A stretch of 64,000 nt of DNA from Pachyseris speciosa. Lineage: Eukaryota > Cnidaria > Anthozoa > Scleractinia > Pachyseridae. The stretch covers positions 922,501 through 986,500 of the forward strand of contig JAEMWC010000008.1 of the NCBI GenBank assembly GCA_016490735.1, written 5' to 3'. Below the pieces are notes generated by a model. It saw nothing but the letters and a program-made list of their open reading frames with translations. It was not told the DNA's origin and made no database searches. The translations under genes and the position numbers were made by a program. Every line of letters starts with the position of its first letter. The stretch's first letter is position 1. This document shows positions 24,609-39,109 of the stretch, in pieces.

Positions 24609-25472
24609 GGCGTTGCAAGATTTCTACCAAACCTCTGCAAGAAGATCAGAAATAGTGAGTGAGAGCCAGTTATGTTATTGAGTTCCGTTGTGATTCACTC
24701 TAAATAAGGGTTGGTGCCCCAAACTTCAGCTATCGAAATCCCTTCTCGGTGGAGAATTCGCAACTTATTACTGCTCAGTTGATAAAGCGAAGATTCCGTT
24801 TTCGGAAAACTAACGGTAAATAAGATATAAACATATAAACCGGGCTTCTTTAATTAGTTGCCAACCTTGTTTAGACTAACATTATTGCAGTTGTCATTTT
24901 TATCGCGGTCAGCATTGACTGTATCGACTTTATTTATTTACACATAAAAAGGCCTTTGTAGCCCGCAGTTTAGCACAGCTATTCTAGGCAACAAGTATTA
25001 CCTGGCGGCAAATCAAGAAATCCGTTGGTGGTTTAAATCCATGCATAGTCAGTGACAAACTGACTAAATTATCGTGCAAAAGCCTTGAGTGAGATGAAAA
25101 TCTCACATCGTATCTTGCAATCGTTCAAGAAATCTCACTTTTTGGCGAGCTAAAAAAGAAACTGAACAAAAATTAAACATTACATTTCGCAAACAGTTCT
25201 TCTTTAATCAAGGCGTCTTGCTCCCCAAATGATAGCAAATTGTAAAATTAAGTTCGCAAAGTGTAATTTTTTTTGGTAATATCAAATACGGATACGGATT
25301 TTGAACCTCCGCTGTCGTGTTTTGTGTCTGATAACAAGGTGCTTCCTTTAAGCCAAGAAAAGCCATTTATTCAAGTTAACGAATCATTTTTCTAGGATTA
25401 CAAAGCATGTTTATCGTCTCTTTACTGACCAATGAATTACGCTGTAAATCCTACAAACCTATTAAATATGGG

Positions 25473-25532
25473 TTATTGACCAAGCGTGAGGTCAAGATGG
25501 CGGGATATTGGCCAAGTTCATTTTTTTGCGTG

Positions 25533-25565
<33 letters not shown>

Positions 25566-25625
25566 CACGCAAAAAAAAAAGAGGCCAATATCCCGCCATC
25601 TTGACCGAACAAGCTTGGTCAATAA
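25473..25625. mobile_element. Foldback MITE with about 70-bp arms
   Basis: ttattgacc (25473) to ggtcaataa (25625) form a near-perfect inverted repeat, including aagatggcgggatattggcc on the left and its complement on the right. The centre is a further palindrome (gtttatggaccgagac...gtctcggtccataaac type). The overlapping open frame is an artefact. Confidence 0.85.
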
Positions 25626-27945
25626 AGGATTTATTATGTGACTCAAAGGACGTCATTAAGAGACAGTAAAACGCGGGACGAACGGGCTATCCCGAGCGGT
25701 CAAGATGGCTCCATCTTGACCTCGCGGGTAGCCAATCACAGCAGGAGAATTGATTCATCTTGACGGCTGAAAGAGCCAGTCATATAATAAAGACATTTAA
25801 AGCTTGTTTGCTAAACCTGTTTTTAAACCGACGCTTGAGTCTTATTTTCTTCAGTAAATTTGCTATTTTTGGAACGTTAGTGTATTTGTTAAGATTGTAT
25901 TGTCTTTCTATCAAACAGTTATAAACAGTTTACAAAACTGCAAGGATAAGCTGGAATATTTCGCAGTATTATAAAGCAAACTTCAAAGTCCAGCAGATCA
26001 CCGTAAAAATAAACGTCAGTGACTAATCATTTCCTTGATAGCTCAAATTGTTGTGCAAATTGGCACTGAATAGCCTCTTGTCTGCTCAACAAGAAATTTG
26101 ACAAACCTAAAACATACTTTCACAGACAATAATTTAAGCACTGGTATTAAAGGGACAATGTCAAGAGGTTTTGGTATAAATTTAACAAGCCACAGGAGAT
26201 GTTAATACCGATGTAAACTCAAAATAATGCTACAGTTTTGCTCAAAACTATTCTATTATGTATTACAGTCAACTAAAAAATAAGACTCCTTGCCTACGGA
26301 TGGTAAGGATGGAAAAGTATTGCAACTTGAAAAAAAAGCGGGCCGCTGTTTTTCAAGTTTCAAGTTGAAAACCATTATAAACCGATTATGCTTTGGTCTT
26401 CTTTAAAGAAAAAAAAAAAAAAAAAACTTTTTTTGTCCTTCTTTTGGAGATCTAAAACCAATTTGTGTTAAAAAAAGGCCTTTGTCTTAAATTAACTCCA
26501 ATTTTGCCCCAAAGACCGTAAAATAACCGTGACATAGCTCCTTTAAGTCGTGGAAGTTGGTTGAATATTACAAATAAAAATGTCCTTTATTGTAAAGAAG
26601 GGAACTTTATATAGAGCCGGTGCCCTTCCGGATTTGGACCCCTCCAAATTTCTTAACTTCCTCGATCATTTGGTTCGTCTTTAACTGCTTGATTTTCGCT
26701 AAATTAGTGTGAGTAGTAGGACTTTTTAATGCACTTTTGGGTGCTCAGCTTCCGAAAGTATTGGCTTACTGTTTGTTCACTCAGATGTTAAGAATCAAAG
26801 GATACCTAATTCCTTGATAATATTTAATATCAGAGACTTCAAATAAACAACCCCTTACGTTTTTATTCGTGGAATTGATTGTCGTCTCATTTAAGCCTAG
26901 CTTGTGACATTGTAAATTGTGTTTTTAACGTTATCATGTACGTTGAAGGTATAAAATTTTCGATTTTTATTTGCACTGGATGTAAACGTTGACAGTATGC
27001 ATATTAACGCGAATGCAGCCAACAAGATCGATTTACGCGGGAAATATTGGATGCGAAAAAGACTCAAGGGCGATTTGTTCGATTTCGATCAAATTTGGAC
27101 GGTCGCTAGATTATTTATAATAAGTTATCTTCAACAAAAACGTTTCGCTGAGAGACAGTTCCGTGCGGTCGCTTCGTATTTTTTCGAGCGAATTTGAAAA
27201 TGCTCTGGAAGTTTTGAACGCAATCGAATAAAGGAATACCCGATGGTATAAGAGTCCCTAAATACAAAAATCGCATTTAGTTATAGCTTTCAAAAGATGA
27301 TTTAGACCTTCAAGGTGAACATTAAGTAATTCACTTTCTTACAAAATTAATGAAATATTCGAATAGCTAGTTCTATTAACTTTAATTTGATGTGGGGTTT
27401 ATTGTATTTGGGCTGTAATAGGGAGCCGCTACAACCCTTAGATTAGAGACACCACTGAAGGTACACGGTAACCGTAAGACTGGATGTCAACTTGGTCCAA
27501 TAACAACAAAACACAATACAACTTCAAGCACCCTGAAATGCTCTAAGAGTCATCGACTTCAAGATCGACTTCGAGATCCCCTGCTTTCAATACCAGTGGT
27601 TTCGCAAAATCTGCATCGTCCCATATAAACAACAGCCATATGAAGCTTAAAACAGCGTAATGAAAAATTTATTACGCTGCGTTTTAGTATAAGTTACGAT
27701 TGAGGACGATTTTATGAAACACTTTATAATCAGTTTTTCTCTTTAAAGGTTACCCGTTAAATGTTGTGTTCTAAATAATTTACTCACGTGATTAACTGTA
27801 CCAAAGACATAGTAAACTCTTCCCTACTTATGGATTTATATACCGTATGTCTCTAACATTCTCCATATCATTTTCAAGGAAAACATTTGAATTATTGCGT
27901 ATGATACAAGAGAATACTTTGTTTGGCGTTATAACATGAACATAC

Positions 27946-28007
27946 CTGTTAGAAGTGGGTTGAGAGTGAGAATTGTTGTTATGGCTTCTTATCTTCACCG
28001 GGGGTGT
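27946..28007 (-). other. Candidate 5' untranslated exon of receptor 1
   Basis: On the minus strand a T-rich acceptor (TTTATTTGTAG) and a donor (AACAG|GTATG) bound 62 bases with no long frame. It lies 3.3 kb upstream of coding exon 1, whose own 5' edge looks like an acceptor. The link is an inference. Confidence 0.3.
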
Positions 28008-28349
28008 CTACAAATAAACGATTGCTGTTAAGTTGCAAAGTCCTTCTCCTTGATTTTTGCCGGTATTTTGCGCAAATACGTTACATCTCAATTGGGAATG
28101 TTACCCCGCTCAACCCCATGCTTCTTACCATTACACATCATGTCGAGAAAAAATGGCGAAAGTGAGTAAAAGAGATCTTAGTCGTAATTTTCAAGTAAAG
28201 TGCACTTATGTAAATCAGACTATAGTTTCGGGGCAACTGCTGGGCTTATGTCTTTTATTTCACAACCCTCGGTATAGTCTTCGAAATACGTGCCGGAAAC
28301 ATTCTGTAACTCTAGTAACTGACGATTTGAATCATGTTTGAGGTTTGTC

Positions 28350-31300
28350 GGGAAAGAACTGTGCACGCTAGCCATGGCGTCAAACCGACGACTTACAAGC
28401 AGATGTTGGCGCCAAACTAGTCCAGCACCTGCTTATACCCTTTGTTGGTGATTTCATTCATTATTTTCATGTGAAACGCCTGTTACAATTAATCCATTGC
28501 GGTCGTAAGCTACGTTTTATGGATAATATCGAAATACATAATCTGCTCACTCGAGAATTTTAAACCCAAACAATACCTAAATGAAAAACGTAAATATCTG
28601 ATGTTTTGTTGTACCGACTAGTTTTTTTCGGCGTTAACAAAATTTGTTATTCCCTCAACATTACATATTTACACGCGCGATTAAGGTCGATTCTTTCTGG
28701 TTTGAAAATATTTAACAGTAATGGAACAAGGTAATGTTTGAAATGAGATTGCAAGATCACTGACATTATTGAAATATCTAAAACCTGAAAAAAACTCAAA
28801 ACATTGAAATGAAATAGCTACAACTTGCTGAGTCTTTGCGGCAAACCAAGCTAATAGAATATCTAATAAATACAAACTAACCGTTAATTCTGTCTTGGGA
28901 CAAAAGCACATTTTTGTTTCTTTCTCTTCACCCGTTACCCTCGTGAAATGGTATTATTCTATCGCCGAATCCAAAAACACAAGCCAAAGTGATTTCCGCC
29001 ACTAATTACTAACCCAAAATAGATGTAAAACTGGGATATTATATGAATAATTGCGCTCTTTCATTGGATGTTATATTGTTAGTGTCGTGGCACCTTTAAT
29101 AACTTGGTACTCCGTATATCGCTGATGTTTTAACTCGCAGTGCCATACAAACTATGCTATAAGTACGTTCTGGTCTGGCAGAGTTGGTTAGGCGCGAAGC
29201 CATACGGCTCCTAGGCATCAAAAATGCAATCAGAGTATCTTAGTAGAAGAAAACGATGAACCATTGGCCGCGATTTAATTAAGATTTGGAGCCGTCTAAC
29301 AGTTTGTAAACAACCCTTTACTTGTAATTAAATACTAACGATCGAAGGTTTCAGCCATTGTAGATTTTGTTTTGAAGTTTAGCTTTGGATGAAAGTAAAA
29401 CAATTACTGAGCCTGGACTTTATGATATCTGACAGCAGTGGCTCTATGTCAGGCTCTTATTTTTGGACGATGCCATGGTGTAATTAAAAACTGCAGGAGA
29501 TATGGAAAACATGCTATTTTGTTCCGTAAACTAGTGTAAATTTTGAAGACAGCAGCTGGCTAGTTTTGCAACCATTGGAAAGGAAATCGACATGCCCTGA
29601 TTTTCTTTTTGCCGATCACGAGAAACCTGAGTATGCGGTCAACGTAATACAATTTTCATTTTATGAAAGTGTAATTTATACGGAAATGAAAGTAAAGTTG
29701 ATCAGCAATTAAGATAAAACTCAGTCTGAACATTTTACCCTCGTAAACAGCACACTGTTAACAAGTCTACTACACTTATTTCATAAGTTTACATTCAATA
29801 TCGATGTGTAACTGGCTCTTTAGCTTTCCCTATGTATGTCGATTTTATGAACAAAAGTGCGAATGAAAAGCAATGCTGGAGCAGAAAGCCAAGCAGAAGA
29901 GATATTAACTTCCGATGTGTTCATGTTGTTTTTTCTATTCACCAGTTTATTTAAGATTTTCTGAGACGCATTTTCAACTTCGTTAATAGCTCTAAGTGCG
30001 ATTCGGCGCGAAAAAAGTAAAGCTTAAATAATGTCGACAAAGTGACGTGACACCCCGATAAGCTAAAAGAAACCACTGTGATAGCAGCTGATATATTACT
30101 CTCTTTCGAATGGTATTTGACTGCTTGAATGGAGTGCAGAAGCGTGCAGTCCTGAGAAAATTTCAGAACGAAGAAACTATTGAAGGAGCTGAGACCTTAA
30201 GTAATTTAATACATGTATAAAACGCTGTTGATAAAAAAAAAAAAATAAAAATAAAATAAAAAAATCAGTAGCCAAGTGGCCAAAGAAGTGATATCCACAT
30301 GAATATCATCAATAAAAAACAGCAAATGGAGACAAATATCCAATATGAATGTGACGTGAATTGGTCGCAGGAAGGGGCTCGTCGCATTTTCCAGAGAAAA
30401 TGTGGAGATACCCAAGGTGAAGGTTGTAAATAAACCTAAGCTTTTCAAAGGGGATTGTTGAATTAGCATTTATCATTCTTAATTTCCCGTACGCGTCATT
30501 TAAATTAACATTCTTACTAACCATTGTTATTCAACGCGGTAAACAACATATTTCCTTTTCTGTATGTTTATCCTGATTTGTTTTGATTTTGTCTGCCCAA
30601 GATTTTAATTTTGTGTAATGATCAATCTCAACCACCAAAATGGCGCTCATTGTTGAAAATAATTATTCAAAACCATTTCATTCTGACTTTCCTGCTAAAC
30701 CTTTGAAACATCGATTCTATGAGCATTATATATTTTTAACGTCTTGTAAAATATGTAAAACTGTAAAATATGAAGACTTTCTTCACAAAATTAAGGCCTA
30801 GTTTTTTTAGCTTCTTCATCAAACTAGTGCTAAAACTCTCACATGCAGAATAATATAGGAAGAGATATCATTAGAGTGAACAAGCTTGTCTCCTCAGTAA
30901 TATTCATCAAGCAAATATCACGGCATGTGGTTATTGCCTGAAGATGATTTTAGCTATTAAACGTTCCCCTTTACATCAGAGTGGTGGGTTATTAGTGTTA
31001 ATGATCTCAAATGCAGCTTAATATAGGTAAAGTTACCCCTCTGGCTGGAACAACGCTAGTCCAGTAATATTTGTCAAGCAATCATCACGACATAGAAATT
31101 GCTATATAGTCATGACTTCTAACTGTGTCCAATTTGCCAAAGGCGATAATATCCGCATTACATATCTGTTCGGATTAAATATTCCAACGCGATTTTCTTT
31201 TGTCATATTTTCATGCTGTGGCAACGCTACTGGATATTTTTTCCACGCTCTTTTTTCTCAGCGAAGTTTAACTGAAGTTCTTCGGTCTTTTATTACATCC

Positions 31301-34300
31301 GAAGAATGTTTTATTCCGCTGGCTCAGTTCTCTTCATGCGATAGAGACAGAACGGAGACACAATAAAACCGATGGCGCTGTGTGAATTTTTTGAGTCTGA
31401 TATCTTTTCATAAATGCCTTAAAGTCATGAATTAACTAAATCGTTGGTTTCTGTAGCTTCTGCAGCACAACCTGAACTTTAAGAGAGCGCATGCAGTAGC
31501 TCATTTTACAAAGGCATTAAGATATACAGTCATATAAAAAAAACGAAATACAGTAGTTCATAAGAAAGGGAAGCCGTTTTACGAACTTATCTCAGTCATT
31601 GTGGCTAAACCAGGTGAAAAATGATTACGCTTATCCGTTGTGAAACAGGTAACAAGTTATTTTAGTATTTCGTACCTTACGTCTGTGCTCTTTAGTCAGT
31701 CTGTCTGGCGCCCGTATTGCATATGCTACTGACAGTTGGTCCAGGGATCTGTAGATCAAATGATGTTTAAGGCTAATGATCAAGCTATTTATCTAAGGAA
31801 CTCAAGCTGCCAGTTCTTTCTCTGACCTGCATATTGATATAATGATCATTGTTCGAATTCAGGTCTATTTAATCAGATTTGTATGTTTATCGAAGCTTTT
31901 AAAATGTTGAAAATCAGATGAGTTCCGTATTTACTAACAAGGCTTCAATAAATAATTTAGCACAATGTGTAGAGTCAATCAAACCACAAATTCATTTCAG
32001 TTTTCGTTGTCTCGATCAGTAAACCCAAACAACTTTAATTGGATACGGTAAGAGACGACTTTAAAGAGATCCGCTATTTAAAGTTTAATGGTGTTATACA
32101 AATTTAGAAAACGAGTTCTACACTATACCTTTTAAAGTTTTATATTTAAATGCGATCCTAATGTGTCTGTTATATTTGAACGTGCTGAGCACTTAGAGAA
32201 CAAATTAATATTTTGATGTTGTTTCATCACAAAATGTTGGTTAATAGCATGAAGTATGCCTCCCAGTAGCGAATAACAAGAAATAGGAATTTTGCCACAA
32301 AATGATAAAGATTATTTTTCCTATTTTCGAAGCAAAACGTTGTCCAGATATCAAACAGAAATATACACCAGTGATGGTGTCGGGGGCAATTTCATTCAAT
32401 GATTTGTTTTCATGGAAACTGGGGGAGAGCTTGAAAAAGTTGACTGGACGTTTTTAATAAGTGCAATCTATTTCTATATTGTCAATTTGTTGGTTAAGAA
32501 ATCAAACTCCAGTCAAGCAATTAGTGACAAAACCGAGCCTTAATGTTAGGTTTTAATTGGTCCACATTAGGTCTGAATCATTTAGTAAGCAAGCGCTTCT
32601 AAGAATATCGCCAGAACTGATCGATCATGCTACAAGTAGTGTGATCACCTGATACGAATGCTGATGTTATCAGTGTTTACCTGACTCTGATTTATCCTTC
32701 CACCCACCTATTTTGGTGTTTGTATAATGGGGTGTGCATGAGAGAGTCCTGAGCGGGGGCTGTTATGTTAGGGGTGTCACCATAGTTCCCCGTGGTGACA
32801 CAATCCCTAAACGTTAGTCTTCGCACTGGTTCTAAAAACAGGAACGCGTAGATAATAGGACACTGTGGAGTTAGTGTGGCATGTTAAATGTTCGATTATT
32901 CAGATTAAACTGCAAAATTTCGTAGTTACCTCATACATTTCGAGGAAGTTTGAAAAGACACGAACTGATATCACACAGAGATTTATGGTTGGTGTGAACA
33001 TGCTCCCCCATTCCATAAATTTATTTTCTTATGAAAGCTTTGAGTGGTCATTTTATTAAGTTTAATCAGATCTCTAATGGCAATATTCGGAAAGATAAAT
33101 TTTTTCGTGCTTCCCGTCCCTATCGTAATGTAGTATTTAAACTGTCTCGTTAACCCTAAGTCGTGTAACTGTGAAACTGTGCATGACTTGCTATACTATT
33201 GACTAATTACCTTAAGAACAATTTGTGCAGGACCAGGTTCGCAAGCATATTTAAAAAGTAAACTTTTATCGTTTAGTGAAAGGGGAAGATACGGGTATTT
33301 AGACAGATTATTTCAGAATCAGATTTACTGGAAGCAATTCCGTTACAGACTCACCTTTTTAGGTGTAGATTGTTAACAGAACGAACATTTTGTAATTAGA
33401 AGGCGTACATGTTTCACTGAAATGTTTAAAGAGAGAAATACTGTTTAGAAATTTACTTACTTCTTAAAAAATCAACGTCAACCAGTCGGACGTGATCACA
33501 GTGAAGTGCATATTACTTTCATTTAGGAATTTATCATTAGATTGAGCATATTAAAACGCGGCCCAGACGATTTGATCATTTCGATGGTATATACCTACTG
33601 ACACATATCAATCACTGTCGTCACATATTCATACTTCTATAATGTCTTAATTATATATTTGGCCCGCTAATAATGTCATTAATTTCAGCTGTGGTAAACA
33701 TTGCGTGCCGTGCTCTTGTATGAATTAAATTTTAACGTTGAAAAGTGTTGGAAATAGCATAAAGAAAGCATATCTATCGTTGTTTAGAAACTGCAGGAAG
33801 CTAGTTAGATGCTTCCGACATCTTATTTACCTGACGAAACGTAGGACGTATGGTGCTATTTACCACTGAGAGAAACGTTAGCGAAGTTCGACACCACACT
33901 CTCCATTTGTTCAGAGGTCAGTTAGAGCGATGACTTATGTGCGAAGATCCTCAAAGCGCTTCAGCCTTACCACAGATGAGAAATTTTGTCTTGCGTAGTA
34001 AAGGTACGGCTTTGACCGAAAATTGTCTGACGGTATTAAAATCAACACCTACATAATGTAATTTTTATTGCCTCTTCAAATAATAATTAATACGCTTTAT
34101 GTTTATTATTAAAGATGACGTTAAGAAAGAAAAGCTAACAGTGATAACAGTAATTTCAATGCAGGTTAAGAAGTAACTGATAGGTCGACTTCAGAGATGC
34201 ATACATGGGCAGGCTTAAATAGAATCTTATCCCTATCTGGGTTTTATGTTTTTAACATGCAGATATATAGCTGATTTTGTATACAGATCTTTTCTCTGAA

Positions 34301-34450
34301 AAACAAAAATAATTTTCGCCAATAAGCTGTTAGGTTAATGAATAGTCATGAACAGAAGCATCAACTATGAAGGCTCATAACGCCGCGAGATGATGATCTA
34401 TATGTTTTTATACCTTTATGCTTTTCATTTTTTCCGTCTGTGAAACGAGC
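28350..34450. other. AT-rich intergenic stretch
   Basis: No gene is recognised. A diverged tandem duplication of about 95 bp (30842-30935 and 31012-31105, spacing 170) is the only structure I see, beside an A-rich run at 30230-30262. Confidence 0.4.
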
Positions 34451-34459
34451 ATACTTGAA

Positions 34460-34562
34460 AAAATATAATAAAATCCGAGTTTTCCCAACAGGAGTCAAAC
34501 CTATGACCTTCCGTTTACTAGTTCATGTGCACTACCAGTAGTTACACGTTGCGCATGGCAAC
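34460..34562 (-). mobile_element. Degenerate tRNA-derived SINE
   Basis: The minus strand has a B-box-like GGTTTGACTCC in a T-arm context, preceded by GGTAGTGCACATGAACTAGT. A T/A-rich segment follows. The A-box is weak, so this is an old copy. Confidence 0.5.
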
Positions 34563-35173
34563 TTAAAGTTAATATGTGGCAGAAGTACTATGAAGGAAAT
34601 GGTATGTTATATTCTAATGCTGGTCAATAAATGAAAGATTTATTTTATAGTAAATGTCAGGGGCATATAGTCGCAAAGAGAAATTCTGAAAACCGATTAC
34701 TAATTTTGATGTTTTGCTACTGAGCTATCATACACTCGCGGCCGAAGAAAGGCGGGGATGTCGGCGTGCTGTATATACCCAGGCCGCCTTAGTCTCTAGA
34801 TATAGAAGATTACAGTGGCACAATGCTTTCAGCCCTATTGGCGATTGCTTACCTAATGGGTTTCAAAGACGAATAGGTCTAACAGAAACTAGTACTACTG
34901 GAGGCCAATAACACGTGTCTTGATTCAATCTCAGAGTGAGGTGGCTACAGACTGCTCTTGACTAAAGGAAGAATTAAACAGCCGAAATGAATTTATCACA
35001 GCCACCTCGCGTTCTAAAGATCGTAGCTGATTAAGGGATTGAATGAAATAGGTTGGTCACTAATCTCTTAAGGTTGTCTACTTTGATTAGAAATTTGGAA
35101 TCATTCATTCAATCGTTCGTTCGTTCTTTCCCTAATAAAAACAAACTTCAAATACTGTGTATTTCAGTTGTTT

Positions 35174-35174
35174 G

Positions 35175-35228
<54 letters not shown>

Positions 35229-35405
35229 ATACTTTCCTTTTATGTTTTCTCGAAAATATTAGCTCTTGCAAGCTACACTGAAATTCGAGAGAAAATAAAG
35301 TTTATGTATGTATGTATGTATGTATGTATGTATGTATATCTGTCTGTCTGTCTGTATGTCTGTATGTATGTATGTATGTATGTATGTATGTATGTATGTA
35401 TGTAT
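35174..35405. repeat. (TA)n and (ATGT)n microsatellites
   Basis: A (TA)n run at 35174-35225 is followed, after 80 bases, by (tatg)n and (tctg)n at 35303-35405. Frames rich in Tyr/Ile or Met/Tyr/Val/Cys here are artefacts. Confidence 0.95.
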
Positions 35406-35425
35406 GAGGCGTCATGGCCCAGTCG

Positions 35426-35757
35426 TTATAAAATTGTCTCTCACCTCTGGTTTCTTTCAGAGGTTTGCCTCTACTCTCCATGATGCCAGCCTGGGAGCTT
35501 CTGTAGTAGAATGTGGTTCGAAAACACACTTATAAACCGTGAACCTACCTATTACAATTTGTTACGGTTGCGAGCAAAACAAATTGATGTTCAAATTGAT
35601 GACGTCACAATAGAACTTGAGTCCTCGGCGTTCTAAATTAGCGAACGCTTCAAGGCAGACCTTCATATAGGACAGTTAAATCCCTTTTAATTACCTCCAT
35701 CAAGAAAATTGCCCCAAAATTTAAAGACATTTTGCCAGTTAAAGGGTTAAGGGGGAA
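35426..35757 (+). repeat. Dispersed repeat, copy 1
   Basis: Shares a succession of words with 37545-37890 in the same order and strand: ggcccagtcg, cacctctg.tttctttca, atgatgcca, gggagcttctg, aaaacacacttataaa, ggcgttct and aaagggttaa. The two copies are diverged and about 2.1 kb apart. Confidence 0.6.
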
Positions 35758-36366
35758 ATAAAGGTCACGTGACAGGACTTGTGACACCATCAGATGAAAG
35801 CAATACCCAAGTAGTACTCAAAACAAAAGTTGGAGCTAGGATTGCAGGATCAGGGTTAAGATCTAAGGTTAGGGCTGCGTTCTGGGCCATGGAGCGATGT
35901 TCGTGTGAGGGTTAACGATTGTATAAGAATAAGTCGCGTGACAGACACCCCCACCCCACTGTGGTACTATGGGATAAATGCTTGCTGTACTCTAGCTATC
36001 ACAAGCCTAAAATAATTTTTGGGTTAGCTCGGAATTTCAAAATAACCACCCCTCTTACACTGGCTTCGTCCTTTGTTACAATACTAGGCATTTTGGGCCT
36101 CATGCCAGCTCCCCACCCACTCTAGCTTTAGTTTCCTAAACTCAGATCTGTAGAAAACTTTAAAGAAATACTAATAGCTATTTCCTTTACCAAGTGACAT
36201 GGTTTCCGAGTTGAAATTAACAAGTGGGCAGACTGAAAAGTGTGTTTGCTTAAGCTTACTACGTCATTATTGCACCACCAGAAGCGCTTTTGTTGAAGCA
36301 ACTTGTGCTTTACAGAGTATCTTCCGTAAGGGTAGAAGTGGTTCCTTAGAAATTATGTCGTGACTC

Positions 36367-36564
36367 ATGGGCCCTTTGAAGCTAGTCAGTCATGTGGCAC
36401 AAAAACGCCATGCTGGGACGCAAGCAACGCACTGCGACAAGACAAACAAAGAGCTTACATCATTTACAATGGTAATTTTCTTTCTTTGTCTTGTTCCAAT
36501 GCGTTGCTTGCGTCCCAGCATGGCGTTTTTGTACCACGTGACTGATTAGCTTCAAAGGGCTCAT
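36367..36564. mobile_element. Foldback MITE with about 80-bp arms
   Basis: gggccctttgaagcta on the left is inverted to tagcttcaaagggctc on the right, and aaaacgccatgctgggacgc is inverted to gcgtcccagcatggcgtttt. Arms of about 80 bp flank a 36-base centre. Confidence 0.85.
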
Positions 36565-36599
36565 TGCAATTGTGATTCTCTAGTCATCGTCATTAAGAT

Positions 36600-39100
36600 T
36601 TCAAAATAGAGTGTATATTAACGTCACCTCTCAACCTCTCTCCTCTCAAAAGCCCAGGCTGTCTAATACGAAAACACTACTAACGAACCCTATAAATCTT
36701 ATTATCATGCAAGTGCTAATACAATCCTAATCGCAAACTCACAATAAAAACCGAGTAGCTTATACAATAAAATAGATATTCTACATCTTTAAATTATAAT
36801 TGTATATTCACATACAACAGTGACAAAACTATATGGTTAATAATATTCATAAAAATAAACGTGCAAACAAACAAACAAACAAATAAACAAACCAAATAAA
36901 TTCTAGTCTAGCATATTCATTATTTTACCGGATAACATGGACGTCACTACGGATGTAGATCTACTTGTTCACAGGACGAAAATGAACTTTTATAATAATA
37001 ATTTAGCAGTTGTAATTTAAAACCCAAAAGCATAAACAATAATATGTTTTGTAGACTTTATCACTCAGGAAAATGACCGAAACTCCCAATTTTCATTTAG
37101 ATTACTGTTTATTCTCTTGTAAAACCAAAATCGCCCTCGGACAACAGCAAAATTCACGCAACTTTGTCTTGAAGTCTTGAAAACAAAAATTCCTATTGGG
37201 GTTAAAAGTTTACATTGGCAGCAAACTTCGACTCCACTTCTTGCAATCTGTTCCACATTTCCCTGCTCACTCCTTTACCGCGACCCTGATAACGCTATTT
37301 GATTTCAGTTGCTCTCACTGGTCTGTCGTGTTCGCGTTTGTGACCCAAAGGAATTCTGGGACTTTCTTGGATAACGGGCGCATGACAGTCCGCCCGGTCA
37401 TGCTGACAAAATATTGCACCGATTGCATTATTTAGAAGTAAAAACTCGCCAAAATTGCCATGCCCGGTCCCGGAATCCACTCACATAAGGGCTACTAATA
37501 CACAACTTCACTCCGTGAATTGCTATCACTCGCTCCCATACTTTCAGCGGCCCACTTCGTGTGAAATTGCTTCTCGCCTCTGTTTTCTTTCAAAGGATTT
37601 CCTCTAACAATCAACCCAGCTTTATGATGCCAGACAGGGGGCTTCTGAGGTGGAAAATGGCTCCAAAAACACACTTATAAATCAAATACGTAACGAATTG
37701 TAGCTGCGATGATCGTTTAGAAATAAACGACAGCTAGCGTGACAGCGTTACAACAAAGAAAGAGCGTTCGGTGTTCTGAACCAACGAAATCTCTGTGGTA
37801 ACCCCTTATATGGAATAGCCACGTCGAATGGACCTCCTACCCTCCGGAAATTGCAAAAAAGGCAGCCATATCGCCGGAAGACAAAGGGTTAAAGTTCGAC
37901 AACGCTATAGCAGACAACGTTATCGTCAATGTACGGTCAAATGAATCACTTTAAATCAAGCTAAGAGACCAAATGGTCTTGTTTTTGTTTTGTCTTACAG
38001 ATGCTGTTTTGCTTAACTTCTTGCCATACATTGTTGGATATTAAGGAAAACTACAAAATTTCTAAATGTTATAGTTTCCCTGAGGAAAAAATGCGTGGGC
38101 TGAGAATGCTACAAATGCTACAAAAATTTCTGAAATATAAAATGTTTGCTTTGCAGCATTTAGCCTTCTAATTTCCACGTATGTGGAATAAAAGAATTTT
38201 AACTAAAATTTTGGCATGTCGATGTGAAAAGGAAGGAGCAGTATGGAAGAAAAATTCAAGACAATGTAGGGCTTTTGCGAAGTTACTTGGAAAAAGATGT
38301 GATTGTATTTTTTAAGGTAGCACTTACCTGTACAGTAAAATGCAATGGCACACAGTTGATGATTTGCATGGGAAATTTTACCCGTTTGTAATTGTTTGCT
38401 ATTAGACAACATGGTTTGAAAATGCTCAGTATCCATGAGCTCCAACAGGAAGACTGACGTTTGATGCAGACGCCGTGATTTATCTTTCCTCGGTGATTTA
38501 AGAAAACAAATTTACTCGACATTTCTTGAAATCTCATATGAGGTGTTAGCATTCATTGGGTTCCCGTTTTAATCAAGAAAACCACAGTATTATAAGAAAA
38601 ACAACACATAAAGCGGTTATAAACATGGTGAAGCAATGCATTTTATGAAATCTGACTTGACGTTTCGTATGTCCCAACATACATTTTCAAAAGTAACCGT
38701 TATGAGATTAAACACTATCTATATTCAAAAAGAAATTGCGAGTGATCTGGGTAACACTAAAAATAGCAGTGACATGTTAATGAAGTGACAGCTTGTCACT
38801 GGTGAGATTAGCATTCAACGCCGGGTTCAGTTCTTGTATAAACAAGGTTTCTATACAAGGTTTCTATGCTAAGTTCTTTGCTACCTAAAAGGATTTCATA
38901 ATTGGCTAATCCCCCTCCCCACCACCCCCACCCCCCCCCCAAAAAAAAAATGTCACTGTTGCTTTGATCGTCAATAACTGAGGAACAAACGGGTTTAATC
39001 TTCACTGTCTAGTCATCTTGAATCTTTTATATTTGCCGTCTGCTTCTATACATCAAGAAACATAAATGAAAACTGGACTGTGGGTTTTACATTTTGGGTG
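36600..39100. other. Non-coding stretch
   Basis: Apart from the repeat at 37545-37890, I see no gene. A C-run followed by an A-run lies at 38919-38950. Confidence 0.4.
37545..37890 (+). repeat. Dispersed repeat, copy 2
   Basis: Second copy of the repeat at 35426-35757, with small insertions. No coding potential is seen, so the family is an unidentified non-autonomous element. Confidence 0.6.
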
Positions 39101-39109
39101 TTTTCGCTG

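Noticed and set aside
29174..29225. tRNA-like words (gttggttaggcgc)
   Set aside because: No B-box or acceptor pairing could be found around them.
35157..35535. Tyr/Ile/Met/Cys-rich frames on both strands
   Set aside because: They are translations of TA and ATGT microsatellites.
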